Notes: generated from the sequence alone by a model not told the origin. A stretch of DNA of 64,000 nt from Streptomyces sp. YIM 121038 (GCF_006088715.1 NZ_CP030771.1:6880001-6944000); one strand, 5' to 3'. Positions 46,559-55,434 are shown, numbered from the stretch's first letter. Translations and numbers: made by a program.

Positions 46559-47989
46559 GTGCGCGCCCGTCTCCTGCCGCTGCTCATCGTCCTGATGGCG
46601 GGCGTCCTGCTGGCCCTGGGCTTCCCCCTCGCCGTGAGCGTGGCGTCGGCCCAGCAGCAGAAGGTCGTCGTCGACCGTATCGACGACACGGCGCGCTTCG
46701 CCTCGCTCGCGCAGTTCGTCACGAAGCGGCCCGCCGGTTCGCGCATGCGCGACAAGGACGAGCGGCGCGAGACCCTCCAGAAGGAACTCGACTACTACAA
46801 CGAGGTCTACGGCATCAAGGCGGGCGTCTTCTTCCGCGACAGGTACCCCATGGCGCACGCCCCGGCCGCGTGGTTCCTGCCCGGCGCGGGCCACCCCGTG
46901 AGCGACGCCTTCGACGAGGCGCTGCGCTCCCGAGGGAGCCACGACCCGCCCCAGGTGTGGCCCTGGCAGGAGGGCGGGCGCATCGTCGTGGCGTCACCGG
47001 TGATCCGCGACGGAGACGTGGTCGCCGTGGTCGTCACCGACTCGCCCACCGGGCGCATGCGCGCGAAGACCCTGCACGGCTGGCTCCTGATCGTCGCGGG
47101 CGAGTCGGCGGCGATGCTCCTCGCGGTCGGCGCCGCGCTGCGCCTCACCCGCTGGATCCTGCGTCCGGTGGGCGTCCTGGACGCGACCACGCACGACATC
47201 GCGACCGGGCGCCTAGCCTCCCGGGTCGCGGCGGCCGGCGGGCCGCCGGAACTCCGGCGCCTGGCCCGTTCGTTCAACGAGATGGCCGACCACGTCGAGG
47301 ACGTCCTGGAGCAGCAGCGCGCCTTCGTCGCCGACGCCTCCCACCAGCTGCGCAACCCCCTGTCCGCCCTCCTCCTGCGCATCGAGCTGCTCGCCCTGGA
47401 GCTGCCCGAGGGCAATGAGGAGATCGCCTCGGTCCGCACCGAGGGCAAGCGTCTCGCCCAGGTCCTCGACGACCTCCTGGACCTGGCGCTCGCCGAGCAC
47501 GCCGCGGCGGACCTCCAGCTCACCGACATCGGCGAGCTGGCGGCCGAGCGCGTGGCGTCCTGGCGGCCGCTCGCCGAGGAGCGGGGCGTCCGCCTGGAGG
47601 GGCACTGCCCGGCGACCACCGGCTGGGCGGACCCGATCGCGCTGTCCAGCGCCCTGGACGCGGTGATCGACAACGCCCTGAAGTTCACGCCGGAGGGGGA
47701 GCGGGTCGAGGTGCGGGTCGCCTCGGCCGACGCGACGACGACGGTCGTCGTCACCGACGGCGGCCCGGGCCTCACCGACGACGAACTGGCCCGCATCGGC
47801 GACCGCTTCTGGCGCAGCAACCGCCATCAGAACGTCAAGGGCTCCGGCCTCGGCCTGTCGATCTCCCGGGCGCTGCTCGCCGCGGGCGGCGGCTCCCTGG
47901 TGTACGCGCGTCACGAGCCGCACGGCCTGAAGGCGACGGTCGGGGTGCCCCGGCAGGCTCCCGCGGGCCCGCCGACGGCTAGGGCTTGA
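46559..47989 (+). CDS. gluK: sensor histidine kinase GluK
   Basis: A 476-residue membrane kinase. Helix 1 (about 5-28), an extracytoplasmic sensor (about 30-175), helix 2 (about 178-200), HAMP (about 200-250), HisKA with H262 in DASHQLRNPLSAL, and HATPase (IDNALKFTPEG, DGGPGL, GSGLGLSIS). It pairs with GluR, 9 nt upstream, and probably reads extracellular glutamate. GTG start. Its 3' end overlaps the convergent TAXI-type gene by 11 bp. Confidence 0.92.
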   Translation: MRARLLPLLIVLMAGVLLALGFPLAVSVASAQQQKVVVDRIDDTARFASLAQFVTKRPAGSRMRDKDERRETLQKELDYYNEVYGIKAGVFFRDRYPMAHAPAAWFLPGAGHPVSDAFDEALRSRGSHDPPQVWPWQEGGRIVVASPVIRDGDVVAVVVTDSPTGRMRAKTLHGWLLIVAGESAAMLLAVGAALRLTRWILRPVGVLDATTHDIATGRLASRVAAAGGPPELRRLARSFNEMADHVEDVLEQQRAFVADASHQLRNPLSALLLRIELLALELPEGNEEIASVRTEGKRLAQVLDDLLDLALAEHAAADLQLTDIGELAAERVASWRPLAEERGVRLEGHCPATTGWADPIALSSALDAVIDNALKFTPEGERVEVRVASADATTTVVVTDGGPGLTDDELARIGDRFWRSNRHQNVKGSGLGLSISRALLAAGGGSLVYARHEPHGLKATVGVPRQAPAGPPTARA

Positions 47990-48974
47990 CCGAGCGGTAG
48001 TAGCGCCGCGCGCCCTCGTGCAGCGCCAAGGGGTGCGTGTACAGGGCCGTCCGCAGGTCGACCAGTTGCGCGGCGTGCACGCGCGCGCCGATGCGGTCGC
48101 GGCTGTCGATGACCGTACGGGTCAGGCCCTCGGTGAGCTTCGGGTCGGCGCGGTCGGTGGTCACCAGGAGGTTGGCCACGGCCAGGGTGCGCACGGACGC
48201 GTTCTGCTGGGCATCGGGGTAGGCGTCGGCGGGCATGACGGCGGCCCGGTAGTAGCGCGACTCGCGGCCTTGCCGGTGCAGGGCGTCGACGAGGTCGCCG
48301 AGCGGTACGAGACGGATGCTCAGGCGCTCGGAGAGCTTCTGCACGGACGTCGTGGGCAGTCCGCCGGACCAGAAGAAGGCGTCGATCTTGTTGCGCCGCA
48401 GCAGCTCGGGCGCGGTGTCTATGCCGGCGGGCAGCGCTGTGAGGTCCTTCCTCAGGTCGAGCCCGGCGGCCTGGAGAACGCGGTCGGCGATCAGATGCAC
48501 CCCGGAGCGTGGCTGCCCGACGGCGACCTTCTTGCCGCGCAGGTCCCGCGCCGACGTGATGTCCGAGGAACGGCGCACGACGATGTGCACGTAGTCGTCG
48601 TAGAGGCGGGCACAGCCCCGCAGCCGGTCCGCTCCGGGGCCGCCGTCCAGTCGGTACTTCTCCACGGCGTCGGCCGCCGCGATGGTGAAGTCCGCCTTCC
48701 CGGTGGCCACCCGCTGCACGTTCTGCTGCGACCCCTGGCTGTTCAGGAGGTCGATGGTGACGTCCGGCATGTCCTTGGCGGCGGCGCTCCGCAGCAGGTT
48801 CCCGTACGTCTCGTAGACGGCGCCCTTGACGCCGGTGCTGAAGCTCATCCGCCCCTTGGGCGACGCGTCGCCCACCGGGAGCAGCCACCACAGGAGCAGC
48901 CCGAACACCACGAGACCCGCGGCCGAGCCCTGGAGGGCGCGCCGACGGGTGAGGTGGGGCAGGGCCGCGAACAT
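47979..48974 (-). CDS. TAXI-family solute-binding protein
   Basis: A 331-residue protein with one N-terminal membrane helix (about 18-34, after RRRAL) and a TAXI/TRAP-type periplasmic-binding fold (about 45-331: FSTGVKGAVYETYGNLLRSA, IAAADAVEKYRL, DLRGKKVAVGQPRSGVHLIA). TAXI proteins normally feed tripartite TRAP transporters, but no TRAP membrane subunits are nearby. It is convergent with gluK, overlapping by 11 bp. It could be a membrane-tethered sensor partner of a kinase instead of a transporter part. The start ATG 48974 has no Shine-Dalgarno; a CAGGAT hexamer lies 7 nt upstream. Confidence 0.85.
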   Translation of the reverse strand: MFAALPHLTRRRALQGSAAGLVVFGLLLWWLLPVGDASPKGRMSFSTGVKGAVYETYGNLLRSAAAKDMPDVTIDLLNSQGSQQNVQRVATGKADFTIAAADAVEKYRLDGGPGADRLRGCARLYDDYVHIVVRRSSDITSARDLRGKKVAVGQPRSGVHLIADRVLQAAGLDLRKDLTALPAGIDTAPELLRRNKIDAFFWSGGLPTTSVQKLSERLSIRLVPLGDLVDALHRQGRESRYYRAAVMPADAYPDAQQNASVRTLAVANLLVTTDRADPKLTEGLTRTVIDSRDRIGARVHAAQLVDLRTALYTHPLALHEGARRYYRSVKP

Positions 48975-49059
48975 GGGCGCGATCCTGCCATTTCCCTCGC
49001 CGCGGTGACCAGGGGCGGGGTCGGCCCAGCGGAAGGCCGTTCTCTTCGGGTGCCGCGTT

Positions 49060-49557
49060 CTAGCGCACCACGGCCCGGGTCAGCAGCTCGTGGAGCGTGT
49101 CCTGCTCCCGGTCCGACAGGGCGCTGAGGGGTGACTCCTTGGAGAGCGACGCCATCAGGCGCTCGCGCAGGGCGGTGCCCCGGGGGGTGAGGACGAGTTG
49201 CTTGGCGCGGCGGTCGCTGGGGTGGGGGCGGCGCTCGACGAGCCCCTGCTCCTCCAGGCGGTCGGAGACGAACGTGGCGTTGGACGGCTCGCAGCTCATC
49301 CGCTGTGCCAGCTCGCGCAGGGTCAGGGGCCCGGTCAGCTCCCGCAGCGCGACGGCCTGCGGGGCGGTCAGGCCGAGAGCGGTGGCGTGCTCGCGCACGT
49401 GCGTCTCGATCCGCCGGGCGAGGGCGTTCACGAGGCCGCAGACGCGCCAGTCGGCCGTCGGGAGGTCCTCGTCCGTCTCCGGGGCCGCCTCCGCGCTCGC
49501 GACCGCCGTACGGCCCGCCTGGCCGCCTTCCCGAGCGTTCCCGTGCGTGTTCGCCAT
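49060..49557 (-). CDS. MarR-family transcriptional regulator
   Basis: A 165-residue regulator. After a polar N-terminus of about 35 residues the winged-helix MarR fold has LTLRELAQRMSCEPSNATFV and SDRLEEQGLVERRPHPSDRRAKQLVL (DxRxK-type wing). No ligand-specific residues can be named. ATG 49557 lies 7 nt after TAGGCT; a GGGAG lies close as well. Divergent from the metallo-hydrolase gene, with a 15-bp tandem repeat between them that fits a shared operator. Confidence 0.9.
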   Translation of the reverse strand: MANTHGNAREGGQAGRTAVASAEAAPETDEDLPTADWRVCGLVNALARRIETHVREHATALGLTAPQAVALRELTGPLTLRELAQRMSCEPSNATFVSDRLEEQGLVERRPHPSDRRAKQLVLTPRGTALRERLMASLSKESPLSALSDREQDTLHELLTRAVVR

Positions 49558-49579
49558 GGCTCCCAGCCTACTCAGTCCA

Positions 49580-49609
49580 TGCAACTCAAATGGTTGCAAC
49601 TCAAATGGT
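49580..49609. promoter_or_regulatory. perfect 15-bp tandem repeat, candidate MarR operator
   Basis: TGCAACTCAAATGGT occurs at 49580-49594 and again at 49595-49609. The junction gives an inverted repeat GCAAC-N7-GTTGC. On the plus strand TTGCAA (49594-49599), an 18-bp spacer and TAACGT (49618-49623) form a promoter for the metallo-hydrolase; on the minus strand the repeats cover the -35 region of the MarR gene. Confidence 0.75.
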
Positions 49610-49685
49610 TCTAGCTCTAACGTTTTCCTCGGCGCGGCGGCATGAGGGTCGCGCCGACGGCCGAACCGACTGCCCTGGAGGCTCC

Positions 49686-50624
49686 ATGCCCACGCCCGAG
49701 AACACCGCTGACGCGCCGGTCGACGCTGTCGCACGCCCGCGTGCGGCAGACGCCGCCGAGCGGCTCCACAGGCCCGCCCGCACCCGCACGTTCCCCCTCG
49801 GTGAACTGCGCGTCAGCTATGTGGCGGACGGTGCCGTGGGCCTCAAACCCCGCGGCTGGCTGCCCGCCGCGACCGACCGCGACTGGGCGACGTACGCGGA
49901 CCACCTGGACGAGCGCGGGCACCTCGTGGCGAGCGTCGGCGGGCTGCTCGTCGAGCACGGCGACCGCGCCCTGCTGATCGACGCCGGGTTCGGCCCGCAG
50001 GCCTTCCCGGACGCCCCGGACAACCCCCTGATAGGCGCCCTGCGCAGCGGCCGGCTCCTCGACAGCCTCGACGAGCTGGGCCGCGCCCCCGGCACGATCG
50101 AGGCGGTCGCCTTCACGCATCTGCACGGCGACCACCTCGGGTGGGCCTGGAACCCCGCCCCGGGCAGCACCGAGCCCGCCTTCACCCGGGCCGCCTACCT
50201 CTTCGCGAAGCCCGAGTGGGACCAGCGCCACCTGGCCGCGAGCCACGGCGCGACCGAGGAGGTCCTGGCCGTCCTCGCGCCCAAGGTGCGCACGCTCACC
50301 GACGGCGAGGAGGTCTTCCCCGGCGTACGCGCCCTCGTGCGGCCGGGCCACACGGTGGGGCACGTGACCTTCGAGATCACCTCGGGCGGGCAGCGGCTCC
50401 TGGCCTTCGGCGACGCCCTGCACTCGCCGGTCCAGGTCGCCCACCCGGAGTGGTCGGCGGCCGTCGACCACGACCCCGGCGTCGCGGCCGAGTACCGCCA
50501 CTGGCTCGTGAACGAGCTGACCGAGCCCGGCACGCTGGGCTTCGGCGTGCACTTCGCCGACGTGGTCTTCGGCCGGGCGGAACGGGACTCCCGGGGGCGC
50601 ACGGTCTGGGCCCCGCTGCCCTGA
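49686..50624 (+). CDS. metallo-beta-lactamase-fold hydrolase
   Basis: A 312-residue MBL-fold protein with the di-metal motif HLHGDH at about 140-145 (THLHGDHLGWAW), a later His in RPGHTVGHVTF and Asp in FGDALHSP, so the metal centre looks complete. It resembles the lactonase/AHL-lactonase-like branch, but substrate cannot be named. ATG 49686 follows GGAGG by 4 nt. Divergent from the MarR-type gene, which probably represses it. Confidence 0.9.
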   Translation: MPTPENTADAPVDAVARPRAADAAERLHRPARTRTFPLGELRVSYVADGAVGLKPRGWLPAATDRDWATYADHLDERGHLVASVGGLLVEHGDRALLIDAGFGPQAFPDAPDNPLIGALRSGRLLDSLDELGRAPGTIEAVAFTHLHGDHLGWAWNPAPGSTEPAFTRAAYLFAKPEWDQRHLAASHGATEEVLAVLAPKVRTLTDGEEVFPGVRALVRPGHTVGHVTFEITSGGQRLLAFGDALHSPVQVAHPEWSAAVDHDPGVAAEYRHWLVNELTEPGTLGFGVHFADVVFGRAERDSRGRTVWAPLP

Positions 50625-50655
50625 CAGCCGCGCAGGGGTCCGTTGGGCGTGCGGC

Positions 50656-51525
50656 TCAGTCCTTGCGGGCCACGCCCGCGTACATGGCCACCTCGTCCGG
50701 CAGCGCCGCCGGATCGCCGCCGGTCCCTTCCGGGCGCCAGCGCGAGCACGAGACCACGCCGGGCTCCAGCAGGTCGAGGCCCTCGAAGAACCGGGCCACC
50801 TGGTCGGGCGTGCGCTGCGTCAGCTTCGGAGTGCCGTGCTCGTTCCAGAAGGCCACCGCCGCGTCCACGTCCGGCATCGCCGGGCTGGTGATCGTGTGCG
50901 AAAGGACCAGATGGCTCCCGGCGGGCAGGGCGTCCATGAGGCGGCGTACGAGACCGTAGGCCTCCTTGTCGTCGTCGATGAAAATCACGACCCCCAGGAG
51001 CATCAGTGCGACCGGCTCACTGAAGTCCAGGGTCCGCGCCGCGTGCTTCAGGACGCTCTCGACGTCCCTCATGTCGGCGTCCAGGTAGTCGGTGCGCCCC
51101 TCCGGGGAGCTGGTCAGCAGGGCACGCGCGTGCGTGAGGACCAGCGGATCGTTGTCTACGTAGACGATGCGTGACTCCGGGGCGATCCGCTGGGCCACCT
51201 CGTGCGTGTTGTCGGCCGTCGGCAGGCCGGTGCCGACGTCGAGGAACTGGCGCACCCCGAGGTCGGTCACCAGGTGGCGCACCGCACGGCCCAGGAACAG
51301 CCGGTCCGCGCGCGCGTAGTCACCGATCCCGGGGTGCAGCTCGCGGATGCGGTCGCCCGCCTCCCGGTCGACCGCGTAGTTGTCCTTGCCGCCGAGCCAG
51401 TAGTTCCAGATCCGCGCCGTGTGCGGCTGCGCGGTGTTGATCCGGCTCCGTACGGCGTCGGCGGCGTCCTTGGGGGACGGTTCCGGGGCGCTTGGCGGAA
51501 CCTCGGGGGAAGGGTTCCCGGTCAC
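50656..51525 (-). CDS. SAM-dependent methyltransferase, DUF574 family
   Basis: A 289-residue putative methyltransferase of the large Streptomyces DUF574 (Methyltransf_19) family: RINTAQPHTARIWNYWLGGKDNYAVDREAG signature region (read in parts), SAM-binding QFLDVGTGLPT, and YVDNDPLVLTHARALL. Substrates of this family are not well known. GTG 51525 has AGGAGG 7 nt upstream, so the longer ATG start at 51618 is rejected. Convergent with the metallo-hydrolase. Confidence 0.9.
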   Translation of the reverse strand: MTGNPSPEVPPSAPEPSPKDAADAVRSRINTAQPHTARIWNYWLGGKDNYAVDREAGDRIRELHPGIGDYARADRLFLGRAVRHLVTDLGVRQFLDVGTGLPTADNTHEVAQRIAPESRIVYVDNDPLVLTHARALLTSSPEGRTDYLDADMRDVESVLKHAARTLDFSEPVALMLLGVVIFIDDDKEAYGLVRRLMDALPAGSHLVLSHTITSPAMPDVDAAVAFWNEHGTPKLTQRTPDQVARFFEGLDLLEPGVVSCSRWRPEGTGGDPAALPDEVAMYAGVARKD

Positions 51526-51730
51526 GTGATCGCCTCCTGGCGCGAGGGGTGGGCCGGTGCGGTTGGCAACACGCAATCTAGCGGGGTGAGTTGGGTGCCC
51601 AGGACCGGACCGCCGCAAGGGAGTGCCCGGCCCGGCCGCTTGGGCACCGCTCCGAGGTGCCGGCTCCGCCGGGCCGGGGCCGCCGGGCCGCTCCGCACGG
51701 TGTACTGATCCAAGCCTTTACCCTGGACGG

Positions 51731-53254
51731 GTGAGCGGTGACGACGTGGCTGGTGGAGCAGTGGACGGATTGAAGACCTACGAGGTACGCACCTACGGGT
51801 GCCAGATGAACGTCCACGACTCCGAGCGCCTCTCCGGGCTCCTGGAGGGCGCGGGGTACGTGCGCGCCCCCGAAGGCTCCGACGGCGACGCCGACGTCGT
51901 GGTCTTCAACACGTGCGCGGTGCGTGAGAACGCCGACAACCGCCTGTACGGCAACCTCGGCCGCCTCGCCCCGAGGAAGGCCTCGCGCCCCGGCATGCAG
52001 ATCGCCGTCGGCGGCTGCCTGGCGCAGAAGGACCGGGACACCATCGTCAAGAAGGCCCCCTGGGTCGACGTCGTCTTCGGGACGCACAACATCGGCAAGC
52101 TGCCGGTCCTCCTGGAGCGCGCCCGCGTCCAGGAAGAGGCGCAGATCGAGATCGCCGAGTCCCTGGAGGCGTTCCCCTCGACGCTGCCCACGCGCCGCGA
52201 GAGCGCGTACGCGGCCTGGGTGTCGATCTCCGTCGGCTGCAACAACACCTGCACCTTCTGCATCGTGCCCGCCCTGCGCGGCAAGGAGAAGGACCGCAGG
52301 ACCGGCGACATCCTCGCCGAGATCGAGGCCCTCGTCGCCGAGGGCGTCTCCGAGATCACGCTCCTCGGCCAGAACGTCAACGCGTACGGCTCCGACATCG
52401 GCGACCGTGAGGCCTTCAGCAAGCTCCTGCGCGCCTGCGGCGCGATCGAGGGCCTGGAGCGGGTCCGCTTCACCTCGCCGCACCCGCGCGACTTCACGGA
52501 CGACGTGATCGCCGCGATGGCCGAGACGCCGAACGTGATGCCCCAGCTGCACATGCCGCTGCAGTCCGGCTCGGACCCCGTCCTGAAGGCGATGCGCCGC
52601 TCCTACCGTCAGGAGCGCTACCTGGGCATCATCGAGAAGGTCCGCGCCGCCATCCCGCACGCGGCCATCACCACGGACATCATCGTGGGCTTCCCCGGGG
52701 AGACCGAGGAGGACTTCGAGCAGACCCTGCACGTGGTCCGCGAGGCCCGCTTCGCCCAGGCCTTCACCTTCCAGTACTCCAAGCGGCCCGGCACCCCCGC
52801 CGCCGAGATGGACGGCCAGATCCCCAAGGAGGTCGTGCAGGCGCGCTACGAGCGTCTGGTGGCCCTCCAGGAGGAGATCTCCTGGGAGGAGAACAAGAAG
52901 CAGGTCGGCCGCACCCTGGACCTCATGGTCGCCGAGGGCGAGGGCCGCAAGGACGGCGCCACGCACCGCCTGTCCGGCCGCGCCCCCGACAACCGCCTGG
53001 TCCACTTCACCAAGCCGGACACCGAGGTGCGCCCCGGCGACGTGGTGACCGTCGAGGTGACGTACGCGGCGCCGCATCACCTGCTCGCCGAGGGCCCCGT
53101 GCTCGACGTGCGCCGCACGCGCGCGGGCGACGCCTGGGAGAAGCGCAACACCGCCGAGGCCGCGAAGCCGGCCGGTGTCCTGCTCGGCCTCCCGAAGGTC
53201 GGCGTCCCGGAGCCCCTTCCGGTGGCCACGGGCGGCGGCTGCAGCCTCGACTGA
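51731..53254 (+). CDS. miaB: tRNA-2-methylthio-N6-dimethylallyladenosine synthase MiaB
   Basis: A 507-residue radical SAM methylthiotransferase that adds the 2-methylthio group to i6A37 in tRNA. UPF0004 domain with [21 protein letters not shown] and GGCLAQK; radical SAM motif C170-C174-C177 ([17 protein letters not shown]); C-terminal TRAM domain (about 400-470). The YGCQMN and CIVPxxRG signatures mark MiaB rather than RimO. GTG 51731 lies 6 nt after TACCCT (51719-51724) and gives the normal length; no Shine-Dalgarno, so leaderless. The partner miaA is downstream at 55435. Confidence 0.96.
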   Translation: MSGDDVAGGAVDGLKTYEVRTYGCQMNVHDSERLSGLLEGAGYVRAPEGSDGDADVVVFNTCAVRENADNRLYGNLGRLAPRKASRPGMQIAVGGCLAQKDRDTIVKKAPWVDVVFGTHNIGKLPVLLERARVQEEAQIEIAESLEAFPSTLPTRRESAYAAWVSISVGCNNTCTFCIVPALRGKEKDRRTGDILAEIEALVAEGVSEITLLGQNVNAYGSDIGDREAFSKLLRACGAIEGLERVRFTSPHPRDFTDDVIAAMAETPNVMPQLHMPLQSGSDPVLKAMRRSYRQERYLGIIEKVRAAIPHAAITTDIIVGFPGETEEDFEQTLHVVREARFAQAFTFQYSKRPGTPAAEMDGQIPKEVVQARYERLVALQEEISWEENKKQVGRTLDLMVAEGEGRKDGATHRLSGRAPDNRLVHFTKPDTEVRPGDVVTVEVTYAAPHHLLAEGPVLDVRRTRAGDAWEKRNTAEAAKPAGVLLGLPKVGVPEPLPVATGGGCSLD

Positions 53255-53445
53255 CCGTTCGCGGCCGGGTGCCCCGCACGGGCACCCGGCGCGTTCCGCG
53301 TCCCGCCCCGCCTCCATCGCCTGCCCCGTCTCCTTGCCGGGGCAGGGCGCCCTGTCGAGGGCGGCCCCTGTCGGCGGGTGCTGTGTCGGCCGCGCCCCGG
53401 CGGTCGCCCTCCCCGCTGTCCGCGGGGAGCGTTACGCTGCGGATC

Positions 53446-54171
53446 ATGCTTGTCGCCGCCGCCGTCTGCCCCTGCCCGCCGCTGCTCGTGCCCGAGGTCG
53501 CCGCGGGCGCCGCGCCCGAGCTGGACGCCGCGCGCGCGGCCTGCTCGGACGCGATCGCCGTCCTCGCGGCCTCCCGGCCGGACCTCCTGGTGGTCGTCGG
53601 CCCCGCCGACCGGAGCGGCCGTGGCCCTCATGCGCAAGGCGCCCGTGGATCGTTCCGCGGCTTCGGTGTGGACCTCGACGTCACGCTGGGCGAAGCGTCC
53701 CCCGGGCAGGGCGCTGCGGCGCCGGAGCGAGAGCTCCCGACGTCCCTGGCCGTCGGCGCGTGGCTGCTCGGCCGCACGAAGTGGTCGGCCGCGCCCGTGG
53801 AGGGCCTCGGCGTGGGGGAACCGCTCGAGCCCGAGCGGTGCATCCAGAGCGGGGAGGGAATCGCCGCCCGCGCGGACCGGGTGGCGCTGCTGGTCATGGG
53901 CGACTCCAGCGCCTGCCGCACGCTGAAGGCGCCCGGCTATCTCGACGACCGGGCGGAGGGCTTCGACGCGCGCGTCGCCGAGGCCCTGGGCGCGGCGGAC
54001 GTGGCGGCGCTCAAGTCCCTGGACGCCGAGCTGGCGTACGAGCTGAAGGCCGCCGGCCGCGCCCCCTGGCAGGTGCTCGCGGGCGCCGCCGAGGGCGCGG
54101 GCCTGCGCGGAGCCCTGCTCTTCGACGACGCGCCCTACGGGGTGGGCTATCTGGTGGCGGCCTGGTCCTAG
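53446..54171 (+). CDS. class III extradiol dioxygenase subunit B-like protein
   Basis: A 241-residue protein resembling the LigB fold of class III extradiol ring-cleavage enzymes (MLVAAAVCPCPPLLVPEV, VVVGPADRSG, LLVMGDSSACRTLKAPGYLD). The iron-binding His pair typical of real dioxygenases is not evident; VCPCPP with two cysteines is in the place where a His is expected. It is found between miaB and miaA in Streptomyces as far as I recall. Function unknown. ATG 53446 lies 7 nt after TACGCT. Confidence 0.82.
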   Translation: MLVAAAVCPCPPLLVPEVAAGAAPELDAARAACSDAIAVLAASRPDLLVVVGPADRSGRGPHAQGARGSFRGFGVDLDVTLGEASPGQGAAAPERELPTSLAVGAWLLGRTKWSAAPVEGLGVGEPLEPERCIQSGEGIAARADRVALLVMGDSSACRTLKAPGYLDDRAEGFDARVAEALGAADVAALKSLDAELAYELKAAGRAPWQVLAGAAEGAGLRGALLFDDAPYGVGYLVAAWS

Positions 54172-54240
54172 GCGGGCCTGGCGGCGGCCTGACCATGAGC
54201 CGCGCCTGAGGGCGCGGCGCCCGTGGGCCGCCAGTGCCCT

Positions 54241-54570
54241 CAGCGGGCCGGTCAGCAGCCCTGGTGGGCCGTGAGCAGCCCTGGTGGGTTGCCGAGCAGC
54301 CCTGGGTGGGCCGTGAGGTCCCGGTCGGCCGCCGAGCAGCCCTGGCGGGCCCCGAGTGGCCTCGGTGGCCCGCCGACGGCTTCGGCGGGCTCACCTGGCT
54401 CTGGCGGACACCTGACGGCTTTGGTGAGCCCGTGCTGGCTCCGGCGGACACCTGACGGCTCCGGCGGACACCCGACCATGGCTCCGGCGGACACCCGACG
54501 GCTCCGGCGAGTCCGTGCTGGCCCCGCCGTACACCCGGCTTCGGTGAGCCCGCGATGGCCCCGCCGGACA
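54241..54570. repeat. degenerate repeat region between convergent genes
   Basis: Two degenerate families. About 54251-54350: GCAGCCCTGGTGGGC-like units, four copies. About 54390-54565: units of about 20-22 bp like GGCTCCGGCGGACACCTGAC, at least eight copies, some changed to GGCTTTGGTGAGCCCGTGCT. ORFs through it are Arg/Pro/Ser-rich and differ in every frame, so it is probably non-coding. No gene lies in 54172-54640. Confidence 0.8.
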
Positions 54571-54594
54571 CTTCGAAGGCCCCCCGCGCACGCC

Positions 54595-54629
54595 GACGGC
54601 CGTGAAGCTGAGCGCGCTTCACGGCCGTC
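54595..54629. terminator. bidirectional terminator
   Basis: A perfect 14-bp stem (54595-54608 with 54616-54629), 7-nt loop, 12 bp after the stop of the antitoxin-like gene on the minus strand, and usable for plus-strand read-through from 54171. Confidence 0.88.
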
Positions 54630-54640
54630 CGTCGGTGTGT

Positions 54641-54916
54641 TCAGGAGGCCGACGGGGGTGACGGCGACGACGGGGGAGTGGTGCCGTCCCCCGTGCCCTT
54701 GCCGTCGTGGCTCCCGGCGAGGCGATCCAGGGCGTCCTTCGCCTTGCCCGTCCCCGTCTGGATCTTGTCGCTGTACTTGCCCTTGGTCTTGCTGTCGACC
54801 ATCTTCGCGGCCTTGTCCAGGCCCTGGTCGATCTTGTCCCCGTGCTGCTGCGCGAGGCCGGAGACCTTGTCCTTCGCGGGGGCGAGCTTGGCTTTCAGAT
54901 TCTGCAGGAAGCCCAT
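54641..54916 (-). CDS. Rv0909/MT0933-type antitoxin-like protein
   Basis: A 91-residue protein with the MT0933/Rv0909 antitoxin family core: FLQNLKAKLAPAKDKVSGLA, IDQGLDKAAKMVDSKTKGKY, and DKIQTGTGKAKDAL. The tail is Gly/Thr/Ser/Pro-rich. ATG 54916 has AAGG 7 nt upstream. No toxin gene is adjacent; in Streptomyces these proteins are often solitary, so the antitoxin name is by family only. It follows the acidic gene 54941-55252 in the same direction with 24 bp between. Confidence 0.82.
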   Translation of the reverse strand: MGFLQNLKAKLAPAKDKVSGLAQQHGDKIDQGLDKAAKMVDSKTKGKYSDKIQTGTGKAKDALDRLAGSHDGKGTGDGTTPPSSPSPPSAS

Positions 54917-54940
54917 CGGTTCACCTTGCCTCACCGGGAG

Positions 54941-55252
54941 TCACTTGCGGGCGCCCTCACCGGCCTCGTTGTCGGCCGCTTCCTGGGCGGACTGCTGCTT
55001 GGGGATCTCCACGTTCTCCGAGGCGGCGGCCTCGGAGGCCTCCGCCTTGTCGCCCGTATCGTCCTTGCCGTCCTCGGCCTCGGCCTTCGCCTCGCTCGTG
55101 GCATCGTCCGCGGCGGCCGCCTCGGCCTCGGCGGTCTCCGTGTCATCGGAAGACTCAGCGGCGCCCTCCGGCTCCGCCGTGAGCGTCGCCGCCGCCGCCT
55201 CCTCAGTCGATGCCTCGGACTTCTTGCGACGGAACCGTGAAAAAACACCCAT
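54941..55252 (-). CDS. small acidic hypothetical protein
   Basis: A 103-residue protein. N-terminus MGVFSRFRRKKSEAS is basic and amphipathic; the rest is Ala/Glu/Asp-rich (low complexity, no Cys, no membrane helix) and probably disordered. A conserved basic start with acidic tail is typical of an orphan family in Streptomyces beside miaA. ATG 55252 has no strong Shine-Dalgarno. Function unknown. Confidence 0.72.
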   Translation of the reverse strand: MGVFSRFRRKKSEASTEEAAAATLTAEPEGAAESSDDTETAEAEAAAADDATSEAKAEAEDGKDDTGDKAEASEAAASENVEIPKQQSAQEAADNEAGEGARK

Positions 55253-55434
55253 AACTACTCCATACGTTACTCGTGTGGGCGAAATCCCGCGCCGCCCGGT
55301 GCGTCCGATTGCGTCGCCCGGGTTACCCGGCCTCGAAACCGGCGGCCGGGACCTCGCAACAGGCAACGAACCCGCAGCCGTGCCGTCACGTAGCTCGTTC
55401 GGGCAGTCGCGGCGTGATTTGCGAGACTGGGGCG

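Noticed and set aside
54241..54570. CRISPR array
   Set aside because: Units are degenerate and contiguous with no unique spacers, and there are no cas genes in the window.
54223..55182. Plus-strand ORF through the repeat island and antitoxin-like gene
   Set aside because: Arg/Pro/Ser-rich, no domain, runs antisense to two better-supported genes; all frames of the repeats are open by composition.
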